A stretch of DNA of 64,000 nt from an uncultured Prevotellaceae bacterium (GCA_937904375.1 CALDIG010000303.1:1-64000); one strand, 5' to 3'. Counted from the first letter of the stretch, positions 34,724-44,350 are shown. Made by a program: numbers and translations. Notes: generated from the letters alone by a model not told the origin.

Positions 34724-37700
34724 TTAAAGATCAATTTGGATACCAAATGAGTAAGTGCGCATAATTGGGTCGATACGTCCCCAAACACCATTTCCATAGC
34801 TACCCTCGCCATTGTTCATCTCAGGATCGATACCTGTGCCCTTGTTGTGGTTCACGATATCAAATGCATTGTTGATAGATGCATAGATGCGGATGCGATC
34901 AATGCGAATCTTGCGAGTGAGGTTTTGAGGAATGGTGTAACCCACGGTGATGTTCTTCATGCGCAAGTAGGCCATGTTAACCAGGTAACGAGTCTGTGGA
35001 TAGAAGTTGAACTTACCAGCAGGCAGGATTGTGCTTGCAGCATTACCCTGGCCAGCGCCACCGTCCCACAAGCGTGGGAACTCGGCATCCTGACGGATAG
35101 TGCCGGCATTAAACTCAGCCTCGGTGATATAGTCGGTCTGGTTAGCATAGAGAGCATCAGCACCACGCATCATTGGCATTACGAAGGCACTCTGAGTCCA
35201 CATCTTGCGCTTGCCCACGCCCTGCAGATAGAGGTCGAGGTCAAAGCCCTTCCAGTCGCCGCCCAAGCGCAGTGAGTACTGGAAGCGTGGAGTGCTGTTA
35301 CCAATCTTGATGAGGTCGCCATGGTCTTTGTCGGTACCGGCACCCCAGTCAATCACGCCGTCGCCGTTCTGGTCCACGAACTTGACGTCACCTGGGCCAT
35401 AAACGAAGCCGTTGCTTTCGAGCTTAGTTTGCGAAGCCACGCCTTCCTTGTAAATCCACTTGCCAGTGTCAGGATCCTTGCCAGTGAAGTCGTTGAAGTC
35501 GAAGTAGCGGTCGGTCTCAAAGCCATAGATAGCGCCATACTCCTTGCCAGTGTAGTTAGTGTTGAGCAGGTTGTTGCTATCCCACTCAGTAACCTTAGTC
35601 TTATAGTCGCTCAGGTTGAAGGTAGCATACACGTTGGCATCGCCAAAGCGATGACGCCAGTCGATGGTAACCTCCCAACCACGAGTGCGGAGCGAGCCGG
35701 CGTTCTCCCATGCTGCACTTGCGCCAAGCACGTTGGGCATTGCCTTACCAGGAGCGAGCATGTCCTTAGTGTCGCGCTGATACCAGTCAAAGCTGAAGTT
35801 GATCTCTCCACGCAGGAAGCTCAGGTCGATACCGATGTTGGTGGTCTTAATCTTCTCCCAAGTGAGTGACTTCGAAACCAGCTTAGGAGCCGAGAAGTAA
35901 TCGAGTTTTGAGCTGCCAGTTCCTAGCCAGTCCACAGAGTTGGCATTTCTTGCCATAGTCTCAAGGAACATGTTGGCACCAATCTCTTGGTTACCGATTA
36001 CACCATAAGAAGCGCGAAGCTTGGCGTTGTTGACAGTGTTCTTGATAGGATCCCAGAAGGCTTCCTCGCTGATGCGGTAACCCACAGAGAACGAGGGGAA
36101 GAATGCCCACTGGTCTCCGCTTGGGAACTTGCTAGAGCCATCGTAGCGGCCGTTTACCTCAAAGAGGTAGATGCCCTTGTAGTCGTAGTTGATGCGACCA
36201 AAGAAGCCAGCCGAACCCTGGTGTGTGTGCGAGGGTGTAGAGGTGTAGTATTCGTTGGTGAGTGCCAGCTCAGGCATGTTAGGATCCTGAATGCCGTGTT
36301 TCTCGAAGTAGAGATACTCATAGTCGGCCTTGTCGAGGTTGGCACCAACCATGATGTTCAGGTTGTGGGCATCGTTGAAGAGCTGAGCGTAGTTGAAGTA
36401 TCCGTTGAATACTTGGTTCTGATATACGCTGTGGTCTGTCTCAATCCAGGTAGATGTAGTACCGCAGTTAGATGGAGCCGTAGGAGCGAGACCCCAAGTG
36501 TTGTAGAGGTTGGGCACGAGACCAACGTCTTTGTACTTGGTGTTCTTGCGGATGAAGGTGTAGTCGCCGTTGAAGGTGAGACCATGTGAGAGGTCAATCT
36601 TCAAGAAGCCAGTCATGCGCAGGTTGTTCATGTGGCGCATTCTCTCACCACCCTGCTTGCGGTAGCCAATCATGGTGCGGGCGTCATAGGCCTGTCCGTC
36701 GTCGGGATTTACAAAGTAGCCATAAGGGCCAAAGAACGAGCCCCAGCGCCACAGGTACTGATAACCTGCGTTGGCATAGTTCTGTCGGTTAGACACGCCG
36801 TCATAGGTGCGGTCGGTGTAAGCGATGCGAGTGCCAATGGTCAGCCAGTCGGTAGCTTGAATCGAGAGGTTGGCGGCGGCATTGTAACGTCTAACCTTGT
36901 CGGGGTTGAAGTTTTGGAGACCCTGACGCTGGTCGTAGCCAAACGATACGTAGTAGTTGGTGCGTCCCGAGTTGCCAGTCACCGAGATGTTGTGCGACTG
37001 AGCGGGAGCGTGCTTGTTGAACATGATGCCAGCCACATCCCAGTTGGCATAGTATCCATACTTGTCATAGTCGTCACCGTATATCATCTCGCGATATCCA
37101 GCCTTGGTGTCGCCATGCTTTTCAATCCAGTTGTTGATACCTGCCTGGAACTCTTCACTGTCCATGTACATACCAAAGAGCTCGGCGGCATTACCCTTGC
37201 GGTAGTTGTCGTCGATAAGGGCCTGTACCTGAGTGGGCACGTTAGGATAGTCGGGCAATGTGGTTGCCTGGCTCCAAGAGAAGTTGTTCTTGTAAGAAAT
37301 CTTGATGTTGTCCTTAACATGACCAGTCTTAGTGGTGATCAATACCACACCGAATGCGGCGCGAGTACCATAAATAGAGGTAGAAGCGGCATCCTTCAAT
37401 ACCGAGATGCTCTCGATGTCGTTGGTGTTGAGGTACGACAGGTTGTCGGTGGGAACACCGTCAACAACATACAATGGTGTGGAAGTGCCATCGTTGGAAA
37501 GTGTACCGATACCACGAATCACGAGTGAAGCTTCGCTGTCGATGCGACCGTCGTTGTTCAAGATTGTGAGACCAGGAACGGTACCTTGCAAAGCCTTGCT
37601 CACGTCGGTCTCGCTCTTCGACTCAAGGGTCTTGGTCACGTCAACGTTGCTGACAGCACCAGTGAGGTTGGCTTTCTTTTGAGTACCATAACCTACTACC

Positions 37701-38047
37701 ACAACTTCGTCGAGAGATGCTTTGTCCTCTTCGAGGCGGATGTTGAGGTTAGTGCCTGGATTAACAGTCACTGACTTGTAGCCGATGTAGTCGATTTGGA
37801 TTTTTCCCTTTCCTGAGGCGCGAAGGTTGAAACGTCCGTTGATGTCGGTGGCAGTCACGCGAGTTGTACCAACTTCGGTAATTGTCGCGCCAATCACGGG
37901 TTCACCATTCTCATCGGTCACAGTGCCCGACACATTGGCTTGCTGTGTCGTCATAGATTGTGGCGCTTGCTCGGCATAAGCGTAGCTTGCACTACCCAAT
38001 GCCAGCAGCAATGCACCTAACAATGAAAAATACTTTTTCATACGCAC
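34724..38047 (-). CDS. SusC/RagA-family TonB-dependent transporter
   Basis: The 1107-residue outer-membrane transporter has a signal peptide (about residues 1-25, ending SYAYAEQAP) and a carboxypeptidase-like domain (NVSGTVTDENGEPVIGATI to about residue 115). The SusC signature DEVVVVGYGTQKKANLTGAV starts the plug, which continues with VDGVPTDNLSYLNTNDIESI and VLKDAASTSIYGTRAAFGVV. The barrel fills the rest and ends with the aromatic-rich RTYSFGIQIDL. It imports the ligand delivered by the adjacent SusD using TonB energy. The gene is first in the pair, with a -7 box at 38118-38125. Its length is typical. Confidence 0.95.
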   Translation of the reverse strand: MRMKKYFSLLGALLLALGSASYAYAEQAPQSMTTQQANVSGTVTDENGEPVIGATITEVGTTRVTATDINGRFNLRASGKGKIQIDYIGYKSVTVNPGTNLNIRLEEDKASLDEVVVVGYGTQKKANLTGAVSNVDVTKTLESKSETDVSKALQGTVPGLTILNNDGRIDSEASLVIRGIGTLSNDGTSTPLYVVDGVPTDNLSYLNTNDIESISVLKDAASTSIYGTRAAFGVVLITTKTGHVKDNIKISYKNNFSWSQATTLPDYPNVPTQVQALIDDNYRKGNAAELFGMYMDSEEFQAGINNWIEKHGDTKAGYREMIYGDDYDKYGYYANWDVAGIMFNKHAPAQSHNISVTGNSGRTNYYVSFGYDQRQGLQNFNPDKVRRYNAAANLSIQATDWLTIGTRIAYTDRTYDGVSNRQNYANAGYQYLWRWGSFFGPYGYFVNPDDGQAYDARTMIGYRKQGGERMRHMNNLRMTGFLKIDLSHGLTFNGDYTFIRKNTKYKDVGLVPNLYNTWGLAPTAPSNCGTTSTWIETDHSVYQNQVFNGYFNYAQLFNDAHNLNIMVGANLDKADYEYLYFEKHGIQDPNMPELALTNEYYTSTPSHTHQGSAGFFGRINYDYKGIYLFEVNGRYDGSSKFPSGDQWAFFPSFSVGYRISEEAFWDPIKNTVNNAKLRASYGVIGNQEIGANMFLETMARNANSVDWLGTGSSKLDYFSAPKLVSKSLTWEKIKTTNIGIDLSFLRGEINFSFDWYQRDTKDMLAPGKAMPNVLGASAAWENAGSLRTRGWEVTIDWRHRFGDANVYATFNLSDYKTKVTEWDSNNLLNTNYTGKEYGAIYGFETDRYFDFNDFTGKDPDTGKWIYKEGVASQTKLESNGFVYGPGDVKFVDQNGDGVIDWGAGTDKDHGDLIKIGNSTPRFQYSLRLGGDWKGFDLDLYLQGVGKRKMWTQSAFVMPMMRGADALYANQTDYITEAEFNAGTIRQDAEFPRLWDGGAGQGNAASTILPAGKFNFYPQTRYLVNMAYLRMKNITVGYTIPQNLTRKIRIDRIRIYASINNAFDIVNHNKGTGIDPEMNNGEGSYGNGVWGRIDPIMRTYSFGIQIDL

Positions 38048-38117
38048 ATGTTTTTTGTTAATAAATAATTAGAAATATTGTTTGTAAACACTTTATTTTC
38101 TTTACGATAAAAGTTAA

Positions 38118-38125
38118 CAAAAGTA
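38118..38125 (-). promoter_or_regulatory. -7 box (TACTTTTG) of the susC-susD operon
   Basis: The minus-strand TACTTTTG lies 71 bases before the susC ATG. The 755-base gap to the next frame holds this promoter, AT-rich sequence, and degraded IS material further right. Confidence 0.6.
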
Positions 38126-38308
38126 TAAAATTTACTCGTTTATTATGCGTTCTTTCCAAAAGAAAGTACAAATTTCTAACATATTTTATAATTATGCAAA
38201 TTTTTTTCAAAAAAATGTCAATAAAAATTAATATTACACCAAAAATGGTTATTATCCTGCGATAGGGGGAAATAATGATGTGCTGATAAACTTTGAGCAA
38301 GCTGTAGG

Positions 38309-38575
38309 GGAAGGTGTTGCAAAAGTCTCATTATGGTACGACAGTTCATGAAAACCAAAAGCAATGTTGATGTTGAAGTTCCTTTTCGAGGCACAGTCGT
38401 AAGCTACTGTATATCACTAAGCTGCGAACCTTGCTGGTGTTCTTGCATGGTGTTAATAATGAAGTCGGACCTTCGACCCTTTTGACCTCTTCGAGGTAGG
38501 CAGCCAGTGTTTTGCAACATCCTGACCGCCGTCTCGCCGCAACACGGAGAGGCTGTTGCAAAACTCCCACTCACA
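38309..38575. other. Non-coding stretch with IS-end-like repeats
   Basis: GTTGCAAAA recurs in direct orientation at about 38313 and 38554, and inverted (TTTTGCAAC) at about 38512, each beside CTC/GAG-rich strings. A 20-base string, GAAGTTCCTTTTCGAGGCAC, near 38386 is repeated with one mismatch (inverted) at the very start of the window (bases 6-25), just after the RAYT fragment. No credible gene is present; this is likely decayed mobile-element sequence. Confidence 0.45.
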
Positions 38576-38593
38576 ATATAAACAACTGAATTA

Positions 38594-39425
38594 CCTAGGG
38601 ATATTCAGTTAAAGCCGCTTTCCTTGGTCGGTTAACTTCTCGAGAGTGGCGTTTTAGCGTTCAACGTCCAGAATTTGTTTCAAATTTGCGTTTCTCAAAG
38701 GCTTTCGTGTCTTTTTTTGTTGTGCAGGTGCGTAACAGCCCTCCTCTGGTGTGTCCGGAGGTCTCGTTTTTGACCGATGGCTAATTTTTTTGGCGCTGCC
38801 GCTTATGCCCGTCGTCGCCTCTTTTCCCGCTGCTTCAACTCTTGTGCGAGTTTTCTTGCGGCAAGAGTGGCGGCGTTTGCCATGTGTATGCCGAAGAAGA
38901 TCATCAGGGTCTCGCTCCACTGGTTTCTCGCCGCCACACGCGCCAGTGTGAAGTGCTGTTTCTGGTTTCCGAAACTGACTTCCATCACAGTGGCACTCAG
39001 TTTGCCGATAATGCGTCGCGTTGAGCTCACCTGCGTGTCCTCGTCCTTTTGCTTGGGGCCCTTGCGCACAAAATTGGTGATGATTCTGTTCTCGGTGCAG
39101 TAGGCGCGGTTGGGGTTGTTGGCATAGATTGTGTCGGCTCCCACACGCTCAAACCTGGTGCCTGTCTGCCTGTCAGGCTCTGCTTGGATGCGGCCAAGCT
39201 CACTCAATTTGAAACTCTCACGATATTTTTCGAGAAAATCGTACTCTGTGAAGCCCAATGTTGGGCGTATGTCAGAAATTTTTCGTAACTTCACAGCAGT
39301 TTTTTTTAAAGATTTACCCCCGAAACGGCCCGAGATGGGTAGTTCGAGGGTTCTTTTGCAAAGTTACAAAATATTCATCTGACTGACAAACAATTTGTTA
39401 TAATTTAACTGATATCCCTACCTAA
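38594..39425. mobile_element. Decayed insertion sequence with eroded inverted repeats
   Basis: CTAGGGATATTCAGTTAAA on the left (38596-38614) matches the reverse complement of TTTAACTGATATCCCTAC on the right (39405-39422), apart from one inserted T. Between them is an internally deleted transposase. At about 830 bases it is much shorter than a functional element. Confidence 0.55.
38803..39294 (-). pseudogene. IS5/IS1182-type transposase with internal deletion
   Basis: The 163-codon frame joins a typical transposase N-terminus (GFTEYDFLEKYRESFKLSEL) directly to a middle-to-late region (FERVGADTIYANNPNRAYCTENRI, then ITNFVRKGPK and IIGKLSATVMEVSFGNQKQH). The text between, containing the first catalytic region, is missing, although the frame is kept. 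A run of basic residues (KQREKRRRR) ends it, and the normal C-terminus is changed. It cannot be active. It differs from the intact IS5-type transposase at 9627-10991. Family assignment is by motif only. Confidence 0.65.
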
Positions 39426-39490
39426 ACATTCTGATTTTACACATCATTGATTTTAAATGCATTAAATTGTCCTTGTTTCAGATTTTTCAG

Positions 39491-39557
39491 AAAAATGCGA
39501 TTAAGCGAGACAAAACTTGAGCTTGCTCAAAACCTTGCGAGCATGAATATTTTATCT
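39491..39557. repeat. Interspersed ~60-bp palindromic repeat, copy 3 (inverted)
   Basis: This is the reverse complement of the copies at 2982 and 27039: AAAAATGCGATTAAGCGAG, then ACTTGAGCTTGCTCAA and CCTTGCGAGCAT. It lies in the 550-base gap before the ATPase gene at 39850, which otherwise holds the next palindrome and a promoter. Confidence 0.75.
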
Positions 39558-39679
39558 AATAATCAGTTGTTTTTTATTTGAAATTATATGATTATTATGT
39601 CCACTACCAAAGTGCCACTTTTTAAAGGTGCTAAATACATATCTCACCCTCCTGATTTGGACTAATGCCACATAACGCC

Positions 39680-39717
39680 AAAAGCGTGGCACGCCATCTA
39701 CAGCGCGCCACGCTTTT
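39680..39717. repeat. Palindrome upstream of the ATPase at 39850, copy 1
   Basis: AAAAGCGTGGC (39680-39690) pairs with GCCACGCTTTT (39707-39717). The surrounding CATAACGC...TTTTGCTT is repeated after the gene at 41305-41357 in the same orientation. Confidence 0.8.
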
Positions 39718-39773
39718 GCTTTGCAAAAAAAGAAGTTTTTTGTCACTTTTTTTGTACAGTTGAGAATAATATG

Positions 39774-39844
39774 TACCTTTGTGCTGAATTTTAACTGCGA
39801 AAAAATCAGAGAATTTTGATTTTTTGTCACTTAACAATCAATTA
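39774..39844 (+). promoter_or_regulatory. Promoter and 44-bp leader repeat of the ATPase at 39850
   Basis: TACCTTTG (39774-39781) is the -7 box. Bases 39801-39844, covering a small palindrome (AAAAATC/GATTTTT) and the last part of the leader to five bases before the ATG, recur base for base at 41198-41241, after the gene. Confidence 0.7.
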
Positions 39845-39849
39845 TAGCT

Positions 39850-41154
39850 ATGAAACGCAAAATTATGCAAGCCCTCTTGAGCTGGAAGAACAAGCTTAAT
39901 CGTCAGCCATTAATTCTCAATGGTGCTCGACAAGTGGGAAAGACCTATATCTTGAAGATGTTTGGCCAAGAGCAATTTGGAAATGTGGCTTATTTCAACC
40001 TTGAGCACAACTTAATGGCGCGTGAACTTTTTGATGGCACTTTGGAGGCTAAGGTAATTATCCAGAACTTTGAAGTGCTGTTGCATGAATCTATTGATGC
40101 CTGTTCCACGCTAATTATTCTCGACGAGATACAGTCTTGCCCCCGAGCCCTCACTGCTTTGAAAGAATTTAGTGAAAATGCGCCTCAATATCATGTGGTT
40201 GCTGCTGGCAGCTTGTTGGGGGTGGCAATCAATCGTGAGCATTATTCGTTTCCCGTTGGCAAAGTGGATGAACTCACTCTCTATCCAATGGACTTTGAGG
40301 AATTTCTCTGGGCAATGAACGAAGAGCGGTTGAGTGGTCTAATACGAGAGCATTATACGAGCGATGAACCTATGATAAAAACATTGCACGAGAGAGCCTT
40401 AGAGCTTTATAGACAGTATCTGATTGTAGGTGGCATGCCAGCTGCCGTCGCACAATTCACGTCCACTGGTAGTTATCTCGCTGTTGCCGACGTTCAACAG
40501 CGTGTACTTGATGACTATACCGCCGATATGGCAAAATATGCCGACGCATCAAGTGCAGTGAGGATTCGCGCTTGCTATCATTCAATACCTGCTCAACTTG
40601 CTAAAGAGAACCACAAATTCCAATATAAAGTAGTGCAGCGTGGAGGCTCTGCCACAATTTTTGGAGAAGCTATCGAGTGGTTGAAGTATGCCGGAGTGGT
40701 TTTAAAATGCAATAAGATAACAGAGGGGAATATTCCTGTTGCGGCGTATGTTGATTTGTCGGACTTCAAACTTTACATGAGCGATGTGGGACTGTTGACA
40801 TTGAGAAGCGGAATGCCCAACTCAATGATTTTGTCACCGCTTCACGAGAACAACACATTTCTTGGTGCTATTGCCGAGAATTACGTGGCTCAGGCTTTAG
40901 TGGCCAAAGGATTTCATTTGTACTATTGGAAAAGCAACAACTCTGCCGAGGTGGATTTCATCGTTCAACAAGATTCGCAAGTGGTGCCTTTAGAGGTGAA
41001 GAGTGGCAAAAACACTCGCTCACGCAGTCTAAATGTATATTGTGCACGCTATAAATCGCAGCTAGCATATCGTTTCTCTCAAAAGAACTTCGGCTTTGAG
41101 AACGGTATCAAATCGGTTCCGTTATATGCAGTGTTCTGCATTGGCGATAGATGA
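39850..41154 (+). CDS. AAA_14/DUF4143-type ATPase with PD-(D/E)XK-like C-terminus
   Basis: The protein has 434 residues. Walker A is GARQVGKTYI near residue 26 and Walker B LIILDEIQSC near 94, followed by VVAAGSLLGVAIN. The DUF4143 region includes YRQYLIVGGMPAAVAQF, VLDDYTADMAKYADASSAVR and IRACYHSIPAQLAKENHKFQ. The C-terminal core AEVDFIVQQDSQVVPLEVKS has E, D and ExK in place, so nuclease activity is possible. Function is unproven. The gene is bracketed by an identical 44-bp repeat and a shared palindrome, the strongest cassette-like arrangement in the window outside the comM region. Confidence 0.88.
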   Translation: MKRKIMQALLSWKNKLNRQPLILNGARQVGKTYILKMFGQEQFGNVAYFNLEHNLMARELFDGTLEAKVIIQNFEVLLHESIDACSTLIILDEIQSCPRALTALKEFSENAPQYHVVAAGSLLGVAINREHYSFPVGKVDELTLYPMDFEEFLWAMNEERLSGLIREHYTSDEPMIKTLHERALELYRQYLIVGGMPAAVAQFTSTGSYLAVADVQQRVLDDYTADMAKYADASSAVRIRACYHSIPAQLAKENHKFQYKVVQRGGSATIFGEAIEWLKYAGVVLKCNKITEGNIPVAAYVDLSDFKLYMSDVGLLTLRSGMPNSMILSPLHENNTFLGAIAENYVAQALVAKGFHLYYWKSNNSAEVDFIVQQDSQVVPLEVKSGKNTRSRSLNVYCARYKSQLAYRFSQKNFGFENGIKSVPLYAVFCIGDR

Positions 41155-41197
41155 AAATAAACCTTCGGAGTCTGATGTTTTTTAACTTTAAGTGGGG

Positions 41198-41241
41198 AAA
41201 AATCAGAGAATTTTGATTTTTTGTCACTTAACAATCAATTA
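41198..41241. repeat. 44-bp direct repeat, downstream copy
   Basis: This is identical to 39801-39844, the leader of the gene just upstream. Here it leads into no open frame, so it is a promoterless duplicate of the gene's 5' end. Confidence 0.9.
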
Positions 41242-41314
41242 TTGGTGCTTCAGCTTCATTTACTAATCTCATTTGAGATTTTCATGTAAGAATAATCTCA
41301 CAACACATAACGCG

Positions 41315-41353
41315 AAAAGCGTGGCACGCCCTCAACAGCGCTGCCACGCTTTT
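41315..41353. repeat. Palindrome, copy 2
   Basis: AAAAGCGTGGCA (41315-41326) and TGCCACGCTTTT (41342-41353) match the palindrome at 39680-39717, including flanking bases. It could also serve as a terminator for the ATPase gene. Confidence 0.8.
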
Positions 41354-41491
41354 GCTTGGTGAATGGATTTGGGATAAATAGTCCTAAAAACAACCTGTCG
41401 TCGCCTAATGACCGATTGGGGGTAAAATCTCTGATGTCGTTTATGGTCGTTTGACAAAAGGAAAGCAATGCGGTGCGACACCATTGTCTTG

Positions 41492-42058
41492 TCAGTTCGT
41501 CAACTTGTTGGCATCCCACTCGGGGATGGTGTTGAGCAGGTCGCTGTGGAACTGGAAGGAGCCGTCGGCGGGACGCACCACGCAGCGGGCGCGCTCGAGC
41601 TGTGGCGTGCTGCCGGCGGTGCTCATCATGAGCAGCTGGAAGCCATAGTCGATGACGGCGGGGTCGCTGGCGCCGCCACGTGTCCACTCGTTGAGCTGGA
41701 GCATCGCCTCGTGGCTGCAGGGGTCTAGGAACTCGGTGACGCTGCGCTGCCACTCGGCGAGTTTCCACTCTATTGGTCTTACGCACTGCTCGGGAGGCGT
41801 GGCGACGACGATGCTGTCGCGCGTGGTGAGCGACACTTGCGCTGCCAGGTCCTCGATGGGCAGCAGGTGGGCTGGCGCGTTGTTCAACTGGTGGGCATAC
41901 CACTGCTTGATGTGTGTGAGCAGCATAGCGTCGAGGTCTATGCCGTCATCCCACTCCACTGTGCAGTCGCGATGTGGCGTTTCGAGGAGCATCACCTGCT
42001 TCCACAGGTCGAGCATCTCGTTCTCGGTAAGGTTGTAGAATTGATTGCGGTTTTCCAT
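41492..42058 (-). CDS. Uncharacterised 188-residue protein
   Basis: I do not recognise this protein. It begins MENRNQFYNLTENEMLDLWK at 42058; an in-frame ATG 18 codons upstream falls in a TCTAGAA-rich spacer and is less likely. The sequence is soluble and acidic, with many Trp residues and no signal or membrane segment: LLETPHRDCTVEWDDGIDLD, WYAHQLNNAPAHLLPIEDLA and VIDYGFQLLMMSTAGS are characteristic stretches. It sits between two ATPase genes, transcribed away from the one at 42283. Base composition is GC-richer than the flanks. No function is proposed. Confidence 0.65.
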   Translation of the reverse strand: MENRNQFYNLTENEMLDLWKQVMLLETPHRDCTVEWDDGIDLDAMLLTHIKQWYAHQLNNAPAHLLPIEDLAAQVSLTTRDSIVVATPPEQCVRPIEWKLAEWQRSVTEFLDPCSHEAMLQLNEWTRGGASDPAVIDYGFQLLMMSTAGSTPQLERARCVVRPADGSFQFHSDLLNTIPEWDANKLTN

Positions 42059-42221
42059 GGTTTCGTTTAATTTAGATAATCTAGAAACTCTAGAATTTCT
42101 AGAAGAACTCAAAAACTTTCTTGTAGAGTTTTTTGTGGCAAAATTACCGAGTGCATTAATAACAAAACAACATTAAAAGGTCACGATATATTGCCAATCA
42201 AAGATTTTTACACATTTTGCG

Positions 42222-42261
42222 TTACGCATTTTGCGTAATTTGAAAAATTTGCTTATCTTTG
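42222..42261 (+). promoter_or_regulatory. Promoter and palindrome of the ATPase at 42283
   Basis: TTACGC (42222-42227) and GCGTAA (42233-42238) form a palindrome overlapping the -33 TTTG. TATCTTTG (42254-42261) is the -7 box, 22 bases before ATG 42283. An upstream in-frame ATG at 42259 overlaps the box and cannot be the start. Confidence 0.65.
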
Positions 42262-42282
42262 TCGCAAAAATCACACACAATT

Positions 42283-43410
42283 ATGGACAATCCCTTCATT
42301 ATAAAGCCTTACAAGAGCAAAGACTTGTTTTGTGACCGCGAGCAGGAACTGGAACTAATGCTCCGAAATTGCCTTAATTCCACCGATATGACCCTAATAT
42401 CTCAACGTCGCTTGGGAAAAACGGGGCTTATTTTGCGCTTGTTTGATGAGATTAAGGAAAACCACGCCGATATTTCTACTATTTATATTGATATTTTGTC
42501 ATCAAGAAAAATTGACGATTTCATCAAACTGCTTGCTGAGGGTGCTCTGCGCTCGTTCAAGCCAAAGACATCAATAGGCGACAAATTTATGGCGTTTATA
42601 AAATCTTTGCGACCGCAATTGTCGTTTGACAATATAACTGGCGAGCCACAGTTGCAACTCACCTACAATACGGCGCAAGAAAAGGAATATACGTTGCGGG
42701 GATTACTGGAGTTTCTTGACCAGCAGGGCACGCACATCGTGATAGCGATTGATGAGTTTCAGCAAATCAGGGAGTACCCCGAGGAGAATATGGAGGCTCT
42801 GCTTCGCACTTACATCCAGCACACTCACAATCTCACATTCATTTTCAGCGGCAGCAAAAAACACTTGATGACTGACATTTTTATAAATGAGAAAAAGCCG
42901 TTTTATTCAAGCACTACTTTTGTTTTGCTTGATAAAATATCATCATCAAGTTACTCTGAATTTATTAAACGACTGTTCACTCAATCAGGGAAAGAAATAA
43001 GCGATGAAGCTGTAGATTTTATCCTTGAATGGACTCGTCGTCACACTTATTATACTCAGCAGCTGTGCCATACTGTCTATGCCAACGGAGATTCAGATAT
43101 TAACGTTGCCCAGGTGAAAACAGCTTGTAACCAGTTGCTGGAGCAGGGCGAATACACCTACCTTCAATATCGGCAGATGCTTACTCCCAAGCAGTGGAAT
43201 TTTATCATTGCGGTAGCAAAAGAGGGCATAGTACACAAAGCGACATCTGCCGAAATACTCTCAAAATATAAACTTGGCACTCCATCCTCTGTCACACGTC
43301 TCATAGCTTCACTGAGAGAGAAAGGGCTGTTAAATGACGATGTCAGCCTTGAAGGCACTAGCTACTCGTTAAACGATGTCTTTTTATCTCATTGGTTAGA
43401 ACGTCTTTAG
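42283..43410 (+). CDS. AAA+ ATPase of the archaeal-ATPase type with winged-helix tail
   Basis: The protein has 375 residues. It begins MDNPFIIKPYKSKDLFCDRE, the usual start of this group. Walker A is ISQRRLGKTGLI near residue 48, Walker B HIVIAIDEFQQI near 153 and a sensor-like LTFIFSGSKKH near 187. The last 70 residues look like a winged helix (SAEILSKYKLGTPSSVTRLI, then ASLREKGLLN). There is no nuclease-like core, unlike the other six ATPases here. The start was chosen because the preceding ATG lies within the -7 box. Its stop is 82 bases before dapF, on the same strand. Function unknown; the family belongs to the STAND/MNS-like ATPases that are highly multiplied in Bacteroidetes. Confidence 0.85.
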   Translation: MDNPFIIKPYKSKDLFCDREQELELMLRNCLNSTDMTLISQRRLGKTGLILRLFDEIKENHADISTIYIDILSSRKIDDFIKLLAEGALRSFKPKTSIGDKFMAFIKSLRPQLSFDNITGEPQLQLTYNTAQEKEYTLRGLLEFLDQQGTHIVIAIDEFQQIREYPEENMEALLRTYIQHTHNLTFIFSGSKKHLMTDIFINEKKPFYSSTTFVLLDKISSSSYSEFIKRLFTQSGKEISDEAVDFILEWTRRHTYYTQQLCHTVYANGDSDINVAQVKTACNQLLEQGEYTYLQYRQMLTPKQWNFIIAVAKEGIVHKATSAEILSKYKLGTPSSVTRLIASLREKGLLNDDVSLEGTSYSLNDVFLSHWLERL

Positions 43411-43492
43411 GTTGTGTTTTGCGCACTTGAAACGAGTGGTAAATTAATGAAAATTGTTTGTAATGATAACTAATTATTTGAAAATTAGCAGT

Positions 43493-44311
43493 ATGGATAA
43501 GAAAATACATTTTGTGAAGATGCATGGTTTGGGCAACGACTACATCTATGTTGACACCGAGTTTAACACCATCCCCGACCCGAGTAAGGCATCGATAGCA
43601 TGGAGCAAGCCACACACGGGCATCGGCAGCGACGGGCTTATACTGATAGGTCGCTCGCCCGAGGCGGACTTCACCATGCGCATCATCAACGCCGATGGCC
43701 TTGAGGGGCAGATGTGCGGCAATGCCAGCCGGTGCCTCGGCAAGTATGTCTATGAGCGCGGTCTCACCCGCAAGACAACCATTAGCATGCTCACACGCGC
43801 CGGCATCAAGATGCTGTATCTCGACGTTGACGATAATGACAAGGTGCGGAGCGTGGCTGTTGACTTGATGGAGCCTGTGCTGGAAGATTCGTCGCAATTC
43901 TTACAAGATGGCGAACCGCTGCCCGAGGGGGTATTCGTGTCGATAGGAAATCCTAATTATGTGATTTTTGTTGATGACGTTGAGGCGATTGACCTCGCGA
44001 AGGTGGGTCCTGAACTGGAGTTCCACTCGCGCTTCCCGCAGCGGTGCAACATCGAGTTTGCGCAGGTGATTAGTCCCAATGAGATCAGGATGAGAGTGTG
44101 GGAACGCGGCAGCGGCATCACTATGGCGTGCGGCACAGGAGCTTGTGCTACGCTCGTTGCGGCGGCACTAACTGGACGCACCAAGCGCAAGGCAACAATC
44201 AATATGGATGGCGGCTCACTTGAGATTGAGTGGCGAGAGAGCGACAATCACATCTACATGCGCGGTCCCGCCACCGAAGTCTTTGAAGGCGACATCGAGT
44301 TACCTTGTTAG
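43493..44311 (+). CDS. dapF: Diaminopimelate epimerase
   Basis: The 272-residue enzyme converts LL- to meso-diaminopimelate in the lysine and peptidoglycan pathway. It starts MDKKIHFVKMHGLGNDYIYV; the 13 upstream in-frame codons have no family similarity. The two catalytic cysteines are in MCGNASRCLGKYV (about residue 74) and MACGTGACATLVA (about residue 212). Both halves of the pseudo-symmetric fold are complete. A strong hairpin at 44351-44374 follows. dapF is often next to a dapL-type aminotransferase gene in Bacteroidetes, but here it is flanked by an ATPase and dnaX. Confidence 0.96.
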   Translation: MDKKIHFVKMHGLGNDYIYVDTEFNTIPDPSKASIAWSKPHTGIGSDGLILIGRSPEADFTMRIINADGLEGQMCGNASRCLGKYVYERGLTRKTTISMLTRAGIKMLYLDVDDNDKVRSVAVDLMEPVLEDSSQFLQDGEPLPEGVFVSIGNPNYVIFVDDVEAIDLAKVGPELEFHSRFPQRCNIEFAQVISPNEIRMRVWERGSGITMACGTGACATLVAAALTGRTKRKATINMDGGSLEIEWRESDNHIYMRGPATEVFEGDIELPC

Positions 44312-44350
44312 TTTATAGTTTACAGTTCATAGTTGATAGCTCATATTTCA

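Noticed and set aside
34847..37528. Several long plus-strand frames inside the SusC gene
   Set aside because: They lie opposite a well-supported SusC transporter and show only repetitive Val/Gly/Ala composition.
38346..38570. Minus-strand open frame of 74 codons
   Set aside because: It is made of IS-end-like repeats and has low-complexity basic sequence; it is more likely debris than a gene.
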